Shown here: positions 39,012 through 48,380 of the stretch, piece by piece
Layout: each line of letters opens with the position of its first letter
How positions within the stretch are numbered: the stretch's first letter is position 1
Assembly: GCA_040387375.1 (NCBI GenBank)
Contig: JAZKDW010000029.1
Coordinates: 1 to 64,000, forward strand
Reading direction: 5' to 3'
Length of the DNA: 64,000 nt
Source of the DNA: JAZKDW01 sp040387375
GTDB lineage: Bacteria; Pseudomonadota; Gammaproteobacteria; Burkholderiales; Burkholderiaceae_D
Notes under the pieces: generated by a model
Databases searched by the model: none
Seen by the model: only the letters and a program-made list of their open reading frames with translations
What the model was told of the DNA's origin: nothing
Made by a program: the position numbers and the translations under genes

Positions 39012-40610
39012 TTACTCGATGCCCTGGCTCGTCAGGTAGTCTTCGTATGTGCCGTGGAAGTCGATAATTTCCTTTTCCTTTACTTCAAGAATACGTGTCG
39101 CCAGCGACGATACGAATTCCCGGTCATGCGATACGAAAATCAGCGTGCCGGCATATTTTTCAAGCGCGATGTTAAGCGACTCGATCGATTCCATGTCCAT
39201 GTGGTTGGTCGGCTCGTCCAGCAGCATCACGTTATGGCGGCCCAGCATCAGCTTGCCGTACATCATGCGGCCCTTCTCGCCACCAGACAATACTTTCACC
39301 GGCTTTTTCACATCGTCGCCGCCGAACAGCAGGCGTCCGAGAATCGACCGTACCGCCTGATCGTCATCACCTTCCTTGGTCCACTGGTCGATCCAGTCGG
39401 TGAGCGTTTTATCGGTCGCGAAATCTTCAGTCGGATCCTGCGGCATGTAACCGACATTCGCATTTTCCGCCCACTTGACGAGGCCGCTGTCCGGCTCCAG
39501 ACCGCTGATCTCGCCGCCGAGACTGCGCAACAAGGTCGTTTTACCGGCGCCGTTGGCGCCGATGATGGCAATTTTTTCGCCGGCTTCGACCGTCAGGTTA
39601 AAGTTCTTGAAAATCGGCCGATCGTAGGTTTTGGAAATGCCTTGCGCATCGACAGCCAGACGATGCAATTTTTTCTCGCCTTCGAAGCGGATGAAAGGAT
39701 TGGCACGGCTCGACGGCTTGAGATCCTCGACCTTGATTTTCTCGATCTGCTTGGCGCGTGAGGTAGCTTGGCGCGCTTTCGATTTGTTGGCCGAGAAACG
39801 GCGGACAAAGTCCTGCAGTTCCGCAACCTTGTCCTTGGCCTTGGCATTGTTCGACAACTGCTGTGCACGCGCCTGCGACGAGGCCAGCATGTAGTCATCG
39901 TAATTACCCGGATAGACCTTCAATGTCCCGTAGTCCATGTCGGCCATGTGGGTGCAGACCTGATTCAGGAAATGCCGGTCATGGGAAATGATGATCATGG
40001 TCGAGTTGCGCTCGTTGAGCACATCTTCCAGCCAGCGGATGGTATTGATGTCCAGGTTGTTGGTCGGTTCATCAAGCAGCAGGATATCCGGATTGGAGAA
40101 CAATGCCTGCGCCAGCAATACCCGCAATTTCCAGCCGGGAGCGACGTTGGACATCGGACCCTGATGCTGGTCCATCGCCACACCGACGCCAAGCAATAAT
40201 TCGCCGGCACGGGCTTCCGCCGTGTAACCGTCGTATTCGGCAAACTTCGCTTCCAGGTCGGCGGCCTTCATGTAATCGTCGTCCGTGGCGTCCGGGTTGG
40301 CGTAAATCGCATCGCGCTCAGCCATCGCCGCCCACATTTCGGTATGCCCCATCATGACCACGTCGAGCACCCGCATCTCTTCGAATGCGAACTGGTCCTG
40401 GCGCAATTTACCGAGGCGCTCATTCTGGTCCAGAATCACATTGCCGCCGGACGGGTCGAGATCGCCGCCAAGAATTTTCATGAAGGTTGACTTGCCGCAG
40501 CCGTTGGCGCCAATCAGGCCGTAGCGGTTGCCGTCGCCAAACTTGACGGAAATGTTTTCAAACAGCGGCTTGGGGCCGAACTGCATCGTGATGTTTGCGG
40601 TGGATAGCAC
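39012..40610 (-). CDS. ybiT: ABC-F family ATPase YbiT
   Basis: A 532-residue soluble protein with two ABC ATPase domains and no membrane part. Walker A motifs are GANGCGKST and GANGAGKTT; signatures are the degenerate APGWKLRVLLAQ and LSGGEKGRM; Walker B motifs are LLLDEPTNNLD and MLLDEPTNHMD. The interdomain linker (about 245-310) is helical and basic, as in ABC-F proteins that enter the ribosomal E site. The sequence is very close to E. coli YbiT throughout. I use GTG at 40608-40610, which gives MLSTANITMQFG and has AAGG 8 bases upstream; a TTG seven codons earlier is less likely. Confidence 0.94.
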   Translation of the reverse strand: MLSTANITMQFGPKPLFENISVKFGDGNRYGLIGANGCGKSTFMKILGGDLDPSGGNVILDQNERLGKLRQDQFAFEEMRVLDVVMMGHTEMWAAMAERDAIYANPDATDDDYMKAADLEAKFAEYDGYTAEARAGELLLGVGVAMDQHQGPMSNVAPGWKLRVLLAQALFSNPDILLLDEPTNNLDINTIRWLEDVLNERNSTMIIISHDRHFLNQVCTHMADMDYGTLKVYPGNYDDYMLASSQARAQQLSNNAKAKDKVAELQDFVRRFSANKSKARQATSRAKQIEKIKVEDLKPSSRANPFIRFEGEKKLHRLAVDAQGISKTYDRPIFKNFNLTVEAGEKIAIIGANGAGKTTLLRSLGGEISGLEPDSGLVKWAENANVGYMPQDPTEDFATDKTLTDWIDQWTKEGDDDQAVRSILGRLLFGGDDVKKPVKVLSGGEKGRMMYGKLMLGRHNVMLLDEPTNHMDMESIESLNIALEKYAGTLIFVSHDREFVSSLATRILEVKEKEIIDFHGTYEDYLTSQGIE

Positions 40611-40696
40611 TGGTAAAGCCTTTTCAATCAAAATAATTTAACCGCGTATTTTACCATTGCGCGGTGCAGCATGGGTCTTGCAAGCGTAATTACGAT

Positions 40697-41317
40697 TCAA
40701 AGAACGGCTTCCCGCGCCAGCATGTAAGCATGTGCGCTGAGTTTCAGGGTTGCCAGGTCCACTCCCGGCTTGTAGAGCGCGCTGCCGATACCAAAACCAC
40801 TGGCGCCTGCTTCGACATAAGCGGCAATGCTGTGCGGACGGATGCCACCGACCGGCAGCAACCAGGTTTCGCAGGGGATAACGGAGCGCAAGGACTTGAC
40901 GACCTCGGGCGGCGTCATTTCGGCAGGAAACAGCTTGACCCCCTGCGCGCCGGCCCGCATGGCGCTGAACGCTTCTGTAGGCGTGAGAACGCCAGGCAAT
41001 GCCAGCATGTCGTTCTCTACCGCGTGGCGGACGATCTCGGGTTCACAATTGGGCGACACTGTCATTTTTCCACCGACTGCGCGGATGGCGTCGACATCCG
41101 CTATCGTCAGCACGGTACCGCCGCCGATGATTGCATCCGGCGGCGCGATCCGGATCAGTTCACGGATCGCATCCAGCGCGCCCGGCCGGTTCAGCGGCAC
41201 TTCCAGTAAGCGGAAGCCGGCCTCGAACAGTACCTGCCCGACCTGTGGTGCCTCCGCAGGCGCAAGCCCGCGCAGGATGGCAATCAACGGAAAGTGATAA
41301 TCATGCAGGTTTATCAT
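40697..41317 (-). CDS. dgoA: 2-dehydro-3-deoxy-6-phosphogalactonate aldolase
   Basis: A 206-residue class I (Schiff base) aldolase of the KDPG/KDPGal family. It splits 2-keto-3-deoxy-6-phosphogalactonate into pyruvate and glyceraldehyde 3-phosphate. The active-site Lys is in GVKLFPAEM, the substrate Glu in LLEVPLNRP, and the phosphate loop in LPVGGIRPHS. The length and IAILRGLAP start match DgoA. It overlaps the kinase gene by 4 bp. Confidence 0.93.
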   Translation of the reverse strand: MINLHDYHFPLIAILRGLAPAEAPQVGQVLFEAGFRLLEVPLNRPGALDAIRELIRIAPPDAIIGGGTVLTIADVDAIRAVGGKMTVSPNCEPEIVRHAVENDMLALPGVLTPTEAFSAMRAGAQGVKLFPAEMTPPEVVKSLRSVIPCETWLLPVGGIRPHSIAAYVEAGASGFGIGSALYKPGVDLATLKLSAHAYMLAREAVL

Positions 41318-42255
41318 GATGTGTCCCGTGATTTCAAATTCTTCAGTCCCGCCAGCACACGCAACGCGGCGACATACACTTCATCGGGCTGCCAGACGAG
41401 CGCGGACATGCCGACAAATTCCAGTGCGTCGACGTAACGTGCGGCAAGCGCCGGCGCACCAATCAGCTGCAAGGACTCCTGGTTCTGGTTCTGCGTTTTC
41501 TGCCGGATGTCCTGAAGCTCGGTGCCGATCAGCAAACCGGACAGGTACGATGACGCATGCGCGGCGGACATCATGTCCGTCACCACCAGGGAACGGCATG
41601 AAAATGCGGTATGAGTAAAGCTCCCATGCCACGCGGCCGCGATCCCGGCGTGGAATGCGGTGGGACTGGACTCTTGCTGCTGCATCAGTGCGGCAAGCGT
41701 GCCGTGCAGGGACAGGAGCGCAAACAACTCTCCTGTCATGAAGGTCACGATCTGTTCGATGCGCCCATGGTCGATCCGTACCCATTTGCTGTGCGTTCCC
41801 GGCAACAGGAACCAGCCGTTGAAAGACCGCATTGCCATGGCGCCGAGGACCTGTGTTTCCTCGCCGCGCATGACATCGGGCGTGCCATGCGCATCGATGA
41901 ACTGATAACCTGGAACGATGCGGCAGCGTACATTCGGCAGCGCGGTCCTGATGTCGACCAATGCCTCCGGCAGGCGCGACAGCGCGTGATCGACAGGCAA
42001 GTAAGGGACTTCCTGCCAGCCATTCCTGCTGCCGACCATGCCTGACATGATCACATCGGCCCGTTCCAGTTGAAGCAGCGTGAGCAGATCGGCCAAGGCG
42101 TTCTGGAAATTCCCCTTCGCCGCCAGCATGCCGATTTCATCGCTGTGCAACCGGATCAGATCGCCGTCCGTATTCAACAGATAAACGCGGCGATGAGTTG
42201 TACCCCAGTCGATGCCCACCACGGGATCTTGTTGACCGTCCGGAGGTATGCTCAT
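41314..42255 (-). CDS. dgoK: 2-dehydro-3-deoxygalactonokinase
   Basis: A 313-residue sugar kinase of the DgoK family (ASKHA fold). It phosphorylates 2-keto-3-deoxygalactonate at C6. Landmarks are GIDWGTTHRRVYLLN (phosphate-1 loop), MSGMVGSRNGWQEVPY, and FLLPGTHSKWVRID. The ATG of MSIPPDGQQD is used; an earlier TTG lies in a poor context. It is followed by dgoA in an ATGA overlap, and its 5' end is 89 bp after the SDR gene. Confidence 0.92.
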   Translation of the reverse strand: MSIPPDGQQDPVVGIDWGTTHRRVYLLNTDGDLIRLHSDEIGMLAAKGNFQNALADLLTLLQLERADVIMSGMVGSRNGWQEVPYLPVDHALSRLPEALVDIRTALPNVRCRIVPGYQFIDAHGTPDVMRGEETQVLGAMAMRSFNGWFLLPGTHSKWVRIDHGRIEQIVTFMTGELFALLSLHGTLAALMQQQESSPTAFHAGIAAAWHGSFTHTAFSCRSLVVTDMMSAAHASSYLSGLLIGTELQDIRQKTQNQNQESLQLIGAPALAARYVDALEFVGMSALVWQPDEVYVAALRVLAGLKNLKSRDTS

Positions 42256-42344
42256 GTTCACTGATCCACAATTTTTCACAATCTTGCGCAAGAAAATTAG
42301 AACGAATCGAAAGTGATCCGTTCCCTGTCTTCACGCGTTATCCG

Positions 42345-43121
42345 TCATGCCCATCCGCCATCAACGATGAATTCCTGCGCCGTGCACATTTTGCTATCGT
42401 CAGCCGCAAGAAACAGCACCATGCGGGCCACATGCCAGGGCAGCAGGCGTCCCGGCAGGCATTGGTTCTGATCGATCACGCGTTCACCCTCGGCGTCCAG
42501 CCAATGCGTGATTTGCCGCTCCGTCATTACCCACCCGGGCGTCACGGTATTGACACGAATTTTGTATGGTCCGAGATCGCGCGCCAGGCCGCGTGTCAAT
42601 CCGTTCACTGCCGCCTTGGTTGTTGTGTAGACAGGATAACCGCCTCCCGCGATATGCCAGCTGATGGAACCCATATTGATGATCGAGCCGCCACCCCGCC
42701 TTTTCATTCCATCAAGCACAGCCTGGCAGGCAAAAAACATCGGTCGCTGATTGATTGCAATGCGGTCATCCCAGTAGTCCAGCGTGACTTCCTCCGGCTT
42801 GTGGCGGTCGTCATTGGCGGCATTGTTAACCAGTACGTCGAACTCGCCGATTTCACCCGCGAGCGACCGCATGACTGACTGCAACGATGGGATATCGCGT
42901 ACGTCGCAGTAGCGGAATACGGGCACCTCGGCGCCCGCCGCACGCATGCGTTCACACAAGGCCAGGCTGGACTCTGTTGCAATGTCCACAAACCCGACTT
43001 TGGCGCCTTGTTCCGCAAAGGCACTGACGATTGATTCCCCGATTCCGGAACCGCCGCCAGTGACAAACACATGCTTGCCTTCAAGGCTAGGATAGGTCGC
43101 CAGATTGTTTTCGGATGGCAT
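42345..43121 (-). CDS. Short-chain dehydrogenase, probable sugar 1-dehydrogenase
   Basis: A 258-residue SDR with the NAD(P) motif TGGGSGIGES, NNAAND, catalytic Ser in NMGSISWH and YxxxK as YTTTK. The ATG follows AGGAG. Context places it as the first enzyme of a De Ley-Doudoroff route: oxidation of D-galactose (or L-arabinose/D-fucose) to the lactone. An LSD-fold enzyme of this type does that job in several proteobacteria. The exact sugar is an inference. It is divergent from the dehydratase gene across about 89 bp. Confidence 0.85.
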   Translation of the reverse strand: MPSENNLATYPSLEGKHVFVTGGGSGIGESIVSAFAEQGAKVGFVDIATESSLALCERMRAAGAEVPVFRYCDVRDIPSLQSVMRSLAGEIGEFDVLVNNAANDDRHKPEEVTLDYWDDRIAINQRPMFFACQAVLDGMKRRGGGSIINMGSISWHIAGGGYPVYTTTKAAVNGLTRGLARDLGPYKIRVNTVTPGWVMTERQITHWLDAEGERVIDQNQCLPGRLLPWHVARMVLFLAADDSKMCTAQEFIVDGGWA

Positions 43122-43210
43122 GCATTTCTCCTGAACTTTCGATGCAATCGTCACTCAATGCATCACCAGGCAAGATCACCTGTCTTTTACAGTTAATTCT
43201 CCCCGTTCCT

Positions 43211-44932
43211 ATGACCACAAAAAATCCGAAACGTCGCAGCCAGGCATGGTTCGGCAAACAGGATCGCGACGGTTTTGTGCACCGCAGCTGGACAAAAAAA
43301 CCAGGCCATCCACACGATGAGTTTGATGGCCGTCCCATCATCGGCATCTGCAACACCTGGTCTGAACTCACGCCATGCAACAGCCATTTTCGTGAACTTG
43401 CCGAATTCGTAAAACGCGGCGTGTATGAAGCCGGCGGCTTTCCGCTTGAATTCCCTGTGACCTCGCTCGGCGAAACACAGATGCGGCCGACCGCGATGCT
43501 GTTTCGTAATCTGGCGAGCATGGATGTCGAGGAATCAATACGCGCCAATCCGATCGACGGTGTGGTCTTGTTGATGGGCTGCGACAAGACCACACCCGCG
43601 CTGTTGATGGGCGCGGCCAGTTGTGGCTTGCCGAGCATCGGTGTGTCCGGCGGCCCCATGCTGAATGGGAAATTTCAAGGCAAGGATATTGGATCCGGCA
43701 CCGGTGTGTGGATGATGTCGGAAATGGTGCGCGCGGGCACGATGAGCCTGGAAGAATTTACCGACGCCGAATCCTGCATGAATCGTTCGATCGGACATTG
43801 CAACTCGATGGGCACCGCATCGACAATGGCCAGCATGGTCGAAGTGTTGGGACTGTCGTTGCCGGAAAATGCGGCGATCCCGGCCGCCGACACCCGGCGC
43901 AACCGCCTCGCGCAATTGACGGGGCGACGTATCGTGCAGATGGTTGAAGAAGATTTGGGCATCGCAAAATTCCTGACGCGCGAGGCTTTTGAAAATGCCA
44001 TACGCGTCAATGCCGCCATTGGCGGCTCCACCAATTCCGTGATTCATCTGCTGGCGATCGCCGGCCGGATCGGCGTTGAACTGACGCTCGAGGATTTTGA
44101 TCGCATCGGCAGTCACCTGCCCTGCCTCGCCAATCTCCAGCCGTCGGGACAATACCTGATGGAAGACTTTTATTATGCCGGCGGCCTGCCCGCCATCATG
44201 CGGGAAATCCAGCATGTGCTGCATCGCGACGCGCTCACCGTCAACGGCAAGACGCTGGGAGAAAATATTCAGAACGCACCCTGCTACAACCGCGATGTGA
44301 TCAGACCAATTGAAAATCCGTTGCGGGAGCATGCTGGCACTGCGGTTTTGAAAGGCAATCTTGCCCCCTGCGGCGCGATCATCAAACCGTCGGCGGCATC
44401 GCCGCACCTGCTGCGGCACAGGGGCCGCGCGGTGGTATTCGACACCATAGAAGACTTTCATGCGCGTATCGACGATGAGGCGCTTGATATCGATGAGCAT
44501 TGTGTGATGGTGCTGAAAAATTGCGGCCCCCGCGGTTATCCCGGCATGCCGGAAGTCGGCAACATGCCCTTGCCGCGCAAGATCCTGCAGAAAGGGATCG
44601 TTGATATGGTCCGCATATCCGACGCCCGCATGAGCGGCACCGCCTACGGCACCGTCGTGTTGCACATATCGCCGGAAGCGACGATCGGCGGACCGCTGGC
44701 GCTGGTGCAAGACGGCGACATGATAGAACTCGATGTCGCCGGCCGGCGCCTGCATCTGGATGTCGCCGAGGAGGAACTGCAACGCCGCAAGGCGTTTTGG
44801 GTGGCCCCCGCAATACCCGACCGCGGTTATGTCAGGCTGTATGTCGAACATGTGCAGCAGGCCCATCTCGGCGCCGACCTCGATTTTTTAGTGGGCGCCA
44901 GCGGTGCTGCCGTGCCACGCGAATCTCATTGA
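43211..44932 (+). CDS. IlvD/Edd family sugar-acid dehydratase (arabonate/galactonate type)
   Basis: A 573-residue [2Fe-2S] dehydratase. The cluster ligands are Cys56 (ELTPCNSHF), Cys124 (LMGCDKTTP) and Cys197 (IGHCNSMGTAS). Their spacings (68 and 73) equal those I recall for Rhizobium L-arabinonate dehydratase, whose subgroup also accepts D-galactonate and D-fuconate. It would convert galactonate to 2-keto-3-deoxygalactonate for DgoK and DgoA, in place of the unrelated enolase-type DgoD. The ATG at 43211 gives MTTKNPKRRSQAWFG; an open extension upstream runs into the divergent promoter and is not used. Confidence 0.92.
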   Translation: MTTKNPKRRSQAWFGKQDRDGFVHRSWTKKPGHPHDEFDGRPIIGICNTWSELTPCNSHFRELAEFVKRGVYEAGGFPLEFPVTSLGETQMRPTAMLFRNLASMDVEESIRANPIDGVVLLMGCDKTTPALLMGAASCGLPSIGVSGGPMLNGKFQGKDIGSGTGVWMMSEMVRAGTMSLEEFTDAESCMNRSIGHCNSMGTASTMASMVEVLGLSLPENAAIPAADTRRNRLAQLTGRRIVQMVEEDLGIAKFLTREAFENAIRVNAAIGGSTNSVIHLLAIAGRIGVELTLEDFDRIGSHLPCLANLQPSGQYLMEDFYYAGGLPAIMREIQHVLHRDALTVNGKTLGENIQNAPCYNRDVIRPIENPLREHAGTAVLKGNLAPCGAIIKPSAASPHLLRHRGRAVVFDTIEDFHARIDDEALDIDEHCVMVLKNCGPRGYPGMPEVGNMPLPRKILQKGIVDMVRISDARMSGTAYGTVVLHISPEATIGGPLALVQDGDMIELDVAGRRLHLDVAEEELQRRKAFWVAPAIPDRGYVRLYVEHVQQAHLGADLDFLVGASGAAVPRESH

Positions 44933-44956
44933 ACAAATCATCAACAGAGAACAAGA

Positions 44957-45832
44957 TTGAATACACCGCAATGCGTATGGAATGCGCACGCCGCTCTTGG
45001 CGAAGGCCCGCTGTGGTCGGTCAGGGAACAGGCTTTATACTGGGTCGATATTTTGAATCACCGGCTGCATCGCCTTGCACCACTACGCCAGGAGCAAAAA
45101 AGCTGGCAATTCGATGAAGAAATCAGCGCAGTGGCAGAACGTGCACATCACCCCGGATTGATCGTCACGCTGCGTCACGGCTTTGCGTTCTTTGATCCGG
45201 CCACCGGACATCTGGAACGGCTGACGGCGCCGGAGGCGCATCTGCCGGCGAACCGCTTCAATGACGGCAAATGTGACCGGCAAGGCCGCCTGTGGGCGGG
45301 CACGATGGATTTCGGATGCCAGCAACCGAGCGGTGCGTTGTACCGGCTGACGGCAGACCTGGCTTGCACGGAAATGGACGCCGGTTATGTCGTCACCAAC
45401 GGCCCGGCCTGGTCGGCCGACCAGCGAACCATGTATCACAACGACAGCGTCAACGGACGTGTGTATACGTTCGATTTCGATCAGGAGCGCGGCGCGCTGT
45501 CCAATAAACGTGTTTTTTTGCAGTTCTCTGAAGAAGACGGCTCGCCGGACGGCATGACCACCGATGCCGAAGGCGGACTGTGGATCGCGCGCTGGGGCGC
45601 CGGCAAGGTGACCCGGCATGATGCCGCCGGCAAGGTAATGCAGACGATTGTGCTGCCATGCAGCCAGGTGACCAGTTGCACATTCGGCGGACCGGCACTG
45701 AAGACCTTGTACATCACGACAGCCGCCACCGGCTTATCTGCGTCGCAACTGGAACGCGAGCCGCTGGCAGGCGGACTTTTTTTAATTGAACCCGGCGTTG
45801 CCGGTTTGCCTGCCAACGTTTTTGGGGGCTGA
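44957..45832 (+). CDS. SMP-30/gluconolactonase family lactonase
   Basis: A 291-residue six-bladed beta-propeller sugar lactonase. Metal ligands of the family are visible: Glu in LGEGPLW, Asn in NRFNDGKCD and Asp in DGMTTDAEGG. The start is TTG (MNTPQCVWNAHAALGEGP), the only start fitting the family N-terminus. It would open the galactono-lactone made by the SDR enzyme. It is 24 bp after the dehydratase, so both are in one operon. Confidence 0.88.
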   Translation: MNTPQCVWNAHAALGEGPLWSVREQALYWVDILNHRLHRLAPLRQEQKSWQFDEEISAVAERAHHPGLIVTLRHGFAFFDPATGHLERLTAPEAHLPANRFNDGKCDRQGRLWAGTMDFGCQQPSGALYRLTADLACTEMDAGYVVTNGPAWSADQRTMYHNDSVNGRVYTFDFDQERGALSNKRVFLQFSEEDGSPDGMTTDAEGGLWIARWGAGKVTRHDAAGKVMQTIVLPCSQVTSCTFGGPALKTLYITTAATGLSASQLEREPLAGGLFLIEPGVAGLPANVFGG

Positions 45833-45839
45833 TGGGGCG

Positions 45840-46041
45840 AAGTACCCGGCCGGAATAAATTGGGAGATGGATGTGGTCCTGGCTGGGCCCGCCTAGGGGG
45901 ATGTGATGCAAGGCGCCCGGGCCGCCGCAGTGCAAGCACCTCGGCGGCCCCACTGCAAGGGCCGGGCAACGCTGCAGCGCGCCGGTCAGGGGGGCCCGCC
46001 GAGGGCCGCAGACACTCACAATTTATTTTGGGCGGGTACTT
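45840..46041. mobile_element. Candidate 202-bp miniature inverted-repeat element
   Basis: The two ends are inverted repeats of 23 bp with three mismatches, starting AAGTACCC and ending in AATAAATTG on the inside. The interior is very GC-rich and non-coding. It fills almost the entire space between the lactonase and epimerase genes, so it would place the end of the element 3 bp from the galM ATG. No clear flanking duplication was found. Family unknown. Confidence 0.55.
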
Positions 46042-46044
46042 AGG

Positions 46045-46947
46045 ATGACTCCGACGATCATCACGCTTGAAAACGGCCTCCAGCGCCTGCGTATCGTGCC
46101 GGATATCGGCGGCGGCATTGCGGCGTGGGACCGGCGTTCCGGCACTGAATGGACACCGCTGTTCCGCCCGTGGAATGGGCAATCGGCAGATCCCTACACG
46201 CTCGCGTGTTTCCCCCTGGTGCCGTGGTCCAATCGCATTACCGGTGGCGGTTTCGCGTTTGATGGCGAGTGTCATCCAGTCAAACCGAACCGGATTGGCG
46301 AGCCCTATCCCATCCATGGCGATGGCTGGCTGCAGCCGTGGAAAGTGAGTGAGCATGTCGGAGACAGCATCACGCTGACGCTGGAATCACATCACTTCGA
46401 TGGCAATCCCTACGACTACGCCAGCACGCAAAAAATCATGTTGCTGCCGAGCGGATTGTCGATCGAGCTGTCAGTAACCCATCTTGGCCCCAGGCCCCTG
46501 CCCTACGGTCTCGGCCTGCATCCGTACTTCACGCGCAATGCAGGGACGATGGTGCGCTCGCGGGCGTCGGGAGTATGGCTGTCGGGGCCTGATCCGATTC
46601 CGGTTGTGCACGCCACCACGTTGCCGCCGACCTGGGATTACAATCAGCCGGCACTCCTCGAAGGGCCATTGATCGACAATTGTTTTACCGGGTGGGATGG
46701 AGAATCCGTGATTGCCTGGCCCGACCGCGGATGGTCGGTCACGATGTCGATGGCGGATTCGAATGGCTACAGTTTGCTGTACCGGCCGCCGGGCCTGGAT
46801 TATTTTTGCCTGGAACCCATCACCCATCCGATCGATGCGTTTCACATGGAAGGCCGGGATGGACTGGTCATATTGTCAGATGGTGAAACGATGCGCCTGA
46901 CGACCCGTTTTTTAATCGATGGTCAGGCGTTGGCTAACGACGGATAG
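46045..46947 (+). CDS. galM: Aldose 1-epimerase
   Basis: A 300-residue galactose mutarotase-like beta-sandwich protein that interconverts alpha and beta anomers. Landmarks are FPLVPWSNRI, the His of PIHGDGWLQPW, GLGLHPYFTRN, and the catalytic Glu in FCLEPITHP. It would supply the anomer used by the sugar dehydrogenase. Its ribosome site lies at the very end of the adjacent inverted-repeat element. Its last 25 bases overlap the end of ldcA on the opposite strand. Confidence 0.9.
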   Translation: MTPTIITLENGLQRLRIVPDIGGGIAAWDRRSGTEWTPLFRPWNGQSADPYTLACFPLVPWSNRITGGGFAFDGECHPVKPNRIGEPYPIHGDGWLQPWKVSEHVGDSITLTLESHHFDGNPYDYASTQKIMLLPSGLSIELSVTHLGPRPLPYGLGLHPYFTRNAGTMVRSRASGVWLSGPDPIPVVHATTLPPTWDYNQPALLEGPLIDNCFTGWDGESVIAWPDRGWSVTMSMADSNGYSLLYRPPGLDYFCLEPITHPIDAFHMEGRDGLVILSDGETMRLTTRFLIDGQALANDG

Positions 46948-47855
46948 CCGGTCATCTCCAGCGAGAACCCGAAGCCGTCGGCAATCAGCTCGGCCTGACT
47001 TCCCACCGCCAGCGTCACCTTGTCGCGGACATGACCGAAAGGCAGACCCGTCAATACCGGTACAGGCACCCGCTCCCTGATATAAGCCAGCATCAGTTCG
47101 AACGAATAGCCATTATCGTAATCGCTCAAACGATAATTGGAAAAATCGCCCAATAGCACCGCGCTCTGCCGCGCCAGCACGCCGGCATGCAGCAACTGCA
47201 TCAGCATGCGTTCGACCCGATATGGATGTTCATTCACATCTTCGACGAACAGGATGCCGCCGTCGATGTCCGGGAAATAGGGCGTGCCGGCCAGATGCGT
47301 CAACATGGTCAGATTGCCGCCCCAGAGTGTGCCTGAGACATCACAAACCGGATTGTCTTGCGCGTTGACAGACAACTTGCAGGCCGGATGCGAAATGCAA
47401 TCCCAGAAATGCTGCATCGTGAAGTCACTCACATCGGCGCGGGTGAAATCGTCGCAGATCATCGGACCGGCAAAACTGACCGCGCCGGTGCGCGCCAGCA
47501 TTGCCATCTGCAGCGCGGTGAAATCGCTATGACCGACAAAAATCTTTCCGCTCGCCGCCAGCATGTCGAAGTCCACCGACGGCAGCAGCCGCGTCATGCC
47601 ATAACCGCCGCGCAGCGCCAGCACGATCTGGATATCGGGATCCTGTGCCGCAGCGTGGAGTTGCGCGATGCGGTCGGCATCGGTGCCGCCAAAACGCTGG
47701 TGCCTGGCTGCGGCATCGTAATAATTCCGCACATGGATGCCCTGAGCCTGCATGCCCGCAATCGCACGGGTGAGCGCTGCTTCGTCCGGCGCATAACCAC
47801 CGGGTGCGATGATTGCCACGCCAATATTGCCAGTCGTCGTGAAGGTATGCGGCAT
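46923..47855 (-). CDS. ldcA: L,D-carboxypeptidase (murein tetrapeptide carboxypeptidase)
   Basis: A 310-residue S66-family serine peptidase that trims the terminal D-Ala from tetrapeptides during cytoplasmic murein recycling. The nucleophile is Ser in VGHSDFTAL, with Glu in FVEDVNEHPYRVERML and His in LPFGHVRDK completing the Ser-Glu-His triad. The N-terminal block IAPGGYAPDE is typical. It lies 4 bp after tadA. No signal peptide is visible, in line with a cytoplasmic enzyme. Confidence 0.92.
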   Translation of the reverse strand: MPHTFTTTGNIGVAIIAPGGYAPDEAALTRAIAGMQAQGIHVRNYYDAAARHQRFGGTDADRIAQLHAAAQDPDIQIVLALRGGYGMTRLLPSVDFDMLAASGKIFVGHSDFTALQMAMLARTGAVSFAGPMICDDFTRADVSDFTMQHFWDCISHPACKLSVNAQDNPVCDVSGTLWGGNLTMLTHLAGTPYFPDIDGGILFVEDVNEHPYRVERMLMQLLHAGVLARQSAVLLGDFSNYRLSDYDNGYSFELMLAYIRERVPVPVLTGLPFGHVRDKVTLAVGSQAELIADGFGFSLEMTGYPSLANA

Positions 47856-47859
47856 CGTA

Positions 47860-48372
47860 TTATTCGCCAGGAAAAATTGAGTCGCTCATGTCATCGGCTC
47901 GTTGCGCGGCGGCGCGTCGTGCCGCAAGGCGTCGGGAGGCAAAAAATTCCTGCAGCAAGTTGCCGCATTCCGCCGCCATGACACCGCCGGTCAGTTCAGT
48001 ATGATGATTCAGCCGTTCCTGCTCGAACAGATTGACGACCGAGCCGCAGGCACCTGTCTTCGGATCGGTCGCGCCATACACAACACGGGCCAGCCGTGCA
48101 TGCATCATCGCCCCGGCGCACATGACGCAGGGTTCCAGCGTGACGTACAACTCACACCCGGGCAAGCGGTAATTGCCGAGAATGGTCGCGGCCGCCCGCA
48201 ACGCCATGATCTCGGCATGCGCGGTAGGATCATGGGTGCCGATCGGCTGGTTGAAGCCGGTGGCGATAATCTGCCCATCCTTGACGATCAGCGCGCCGAC
48301 CGGCACCTCGCCCAGCGCCCAGGCATTGTGCGCTTGCGATATGGCCTGCTGCATGTAAAGGGAATCCTGCAT
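47860..48372 (-). CDS. tadA: tRNA-specific adenosine deaminase
   Basis: A 170-residue zinc deaminase that makes inosine at position 34 of tRNA-Arg(ACG). The zinc site is HAE (PTAHAEIMAL) and PCxxC (LEPCVMCAGAMMH). A basic C-terminal tail (RRLAARRAAAQRA) is longer than the core. It is in a minus-strand row with ldcA, queD and queE, so it belongs to a tRNA-modification neighbourhood. Confidence 0.94.
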   Translation of the reverse strand: MQDSLYMQQAISQAHNAWALGEVPVGALIVKDGQIIATGFNQPIGTHDPTAHAEIMALRAAATILGNYRLPGCELYVTLEPCVMCAGAMMHARLARVVYGATDPKTGACGSVVNLFEQERLNHHTELTGGVMAAECGNLLQEFFASRRLAARRAAAQRADDMSDSIFPGE

Positions 48373-48380
48373 CTGCTCGC

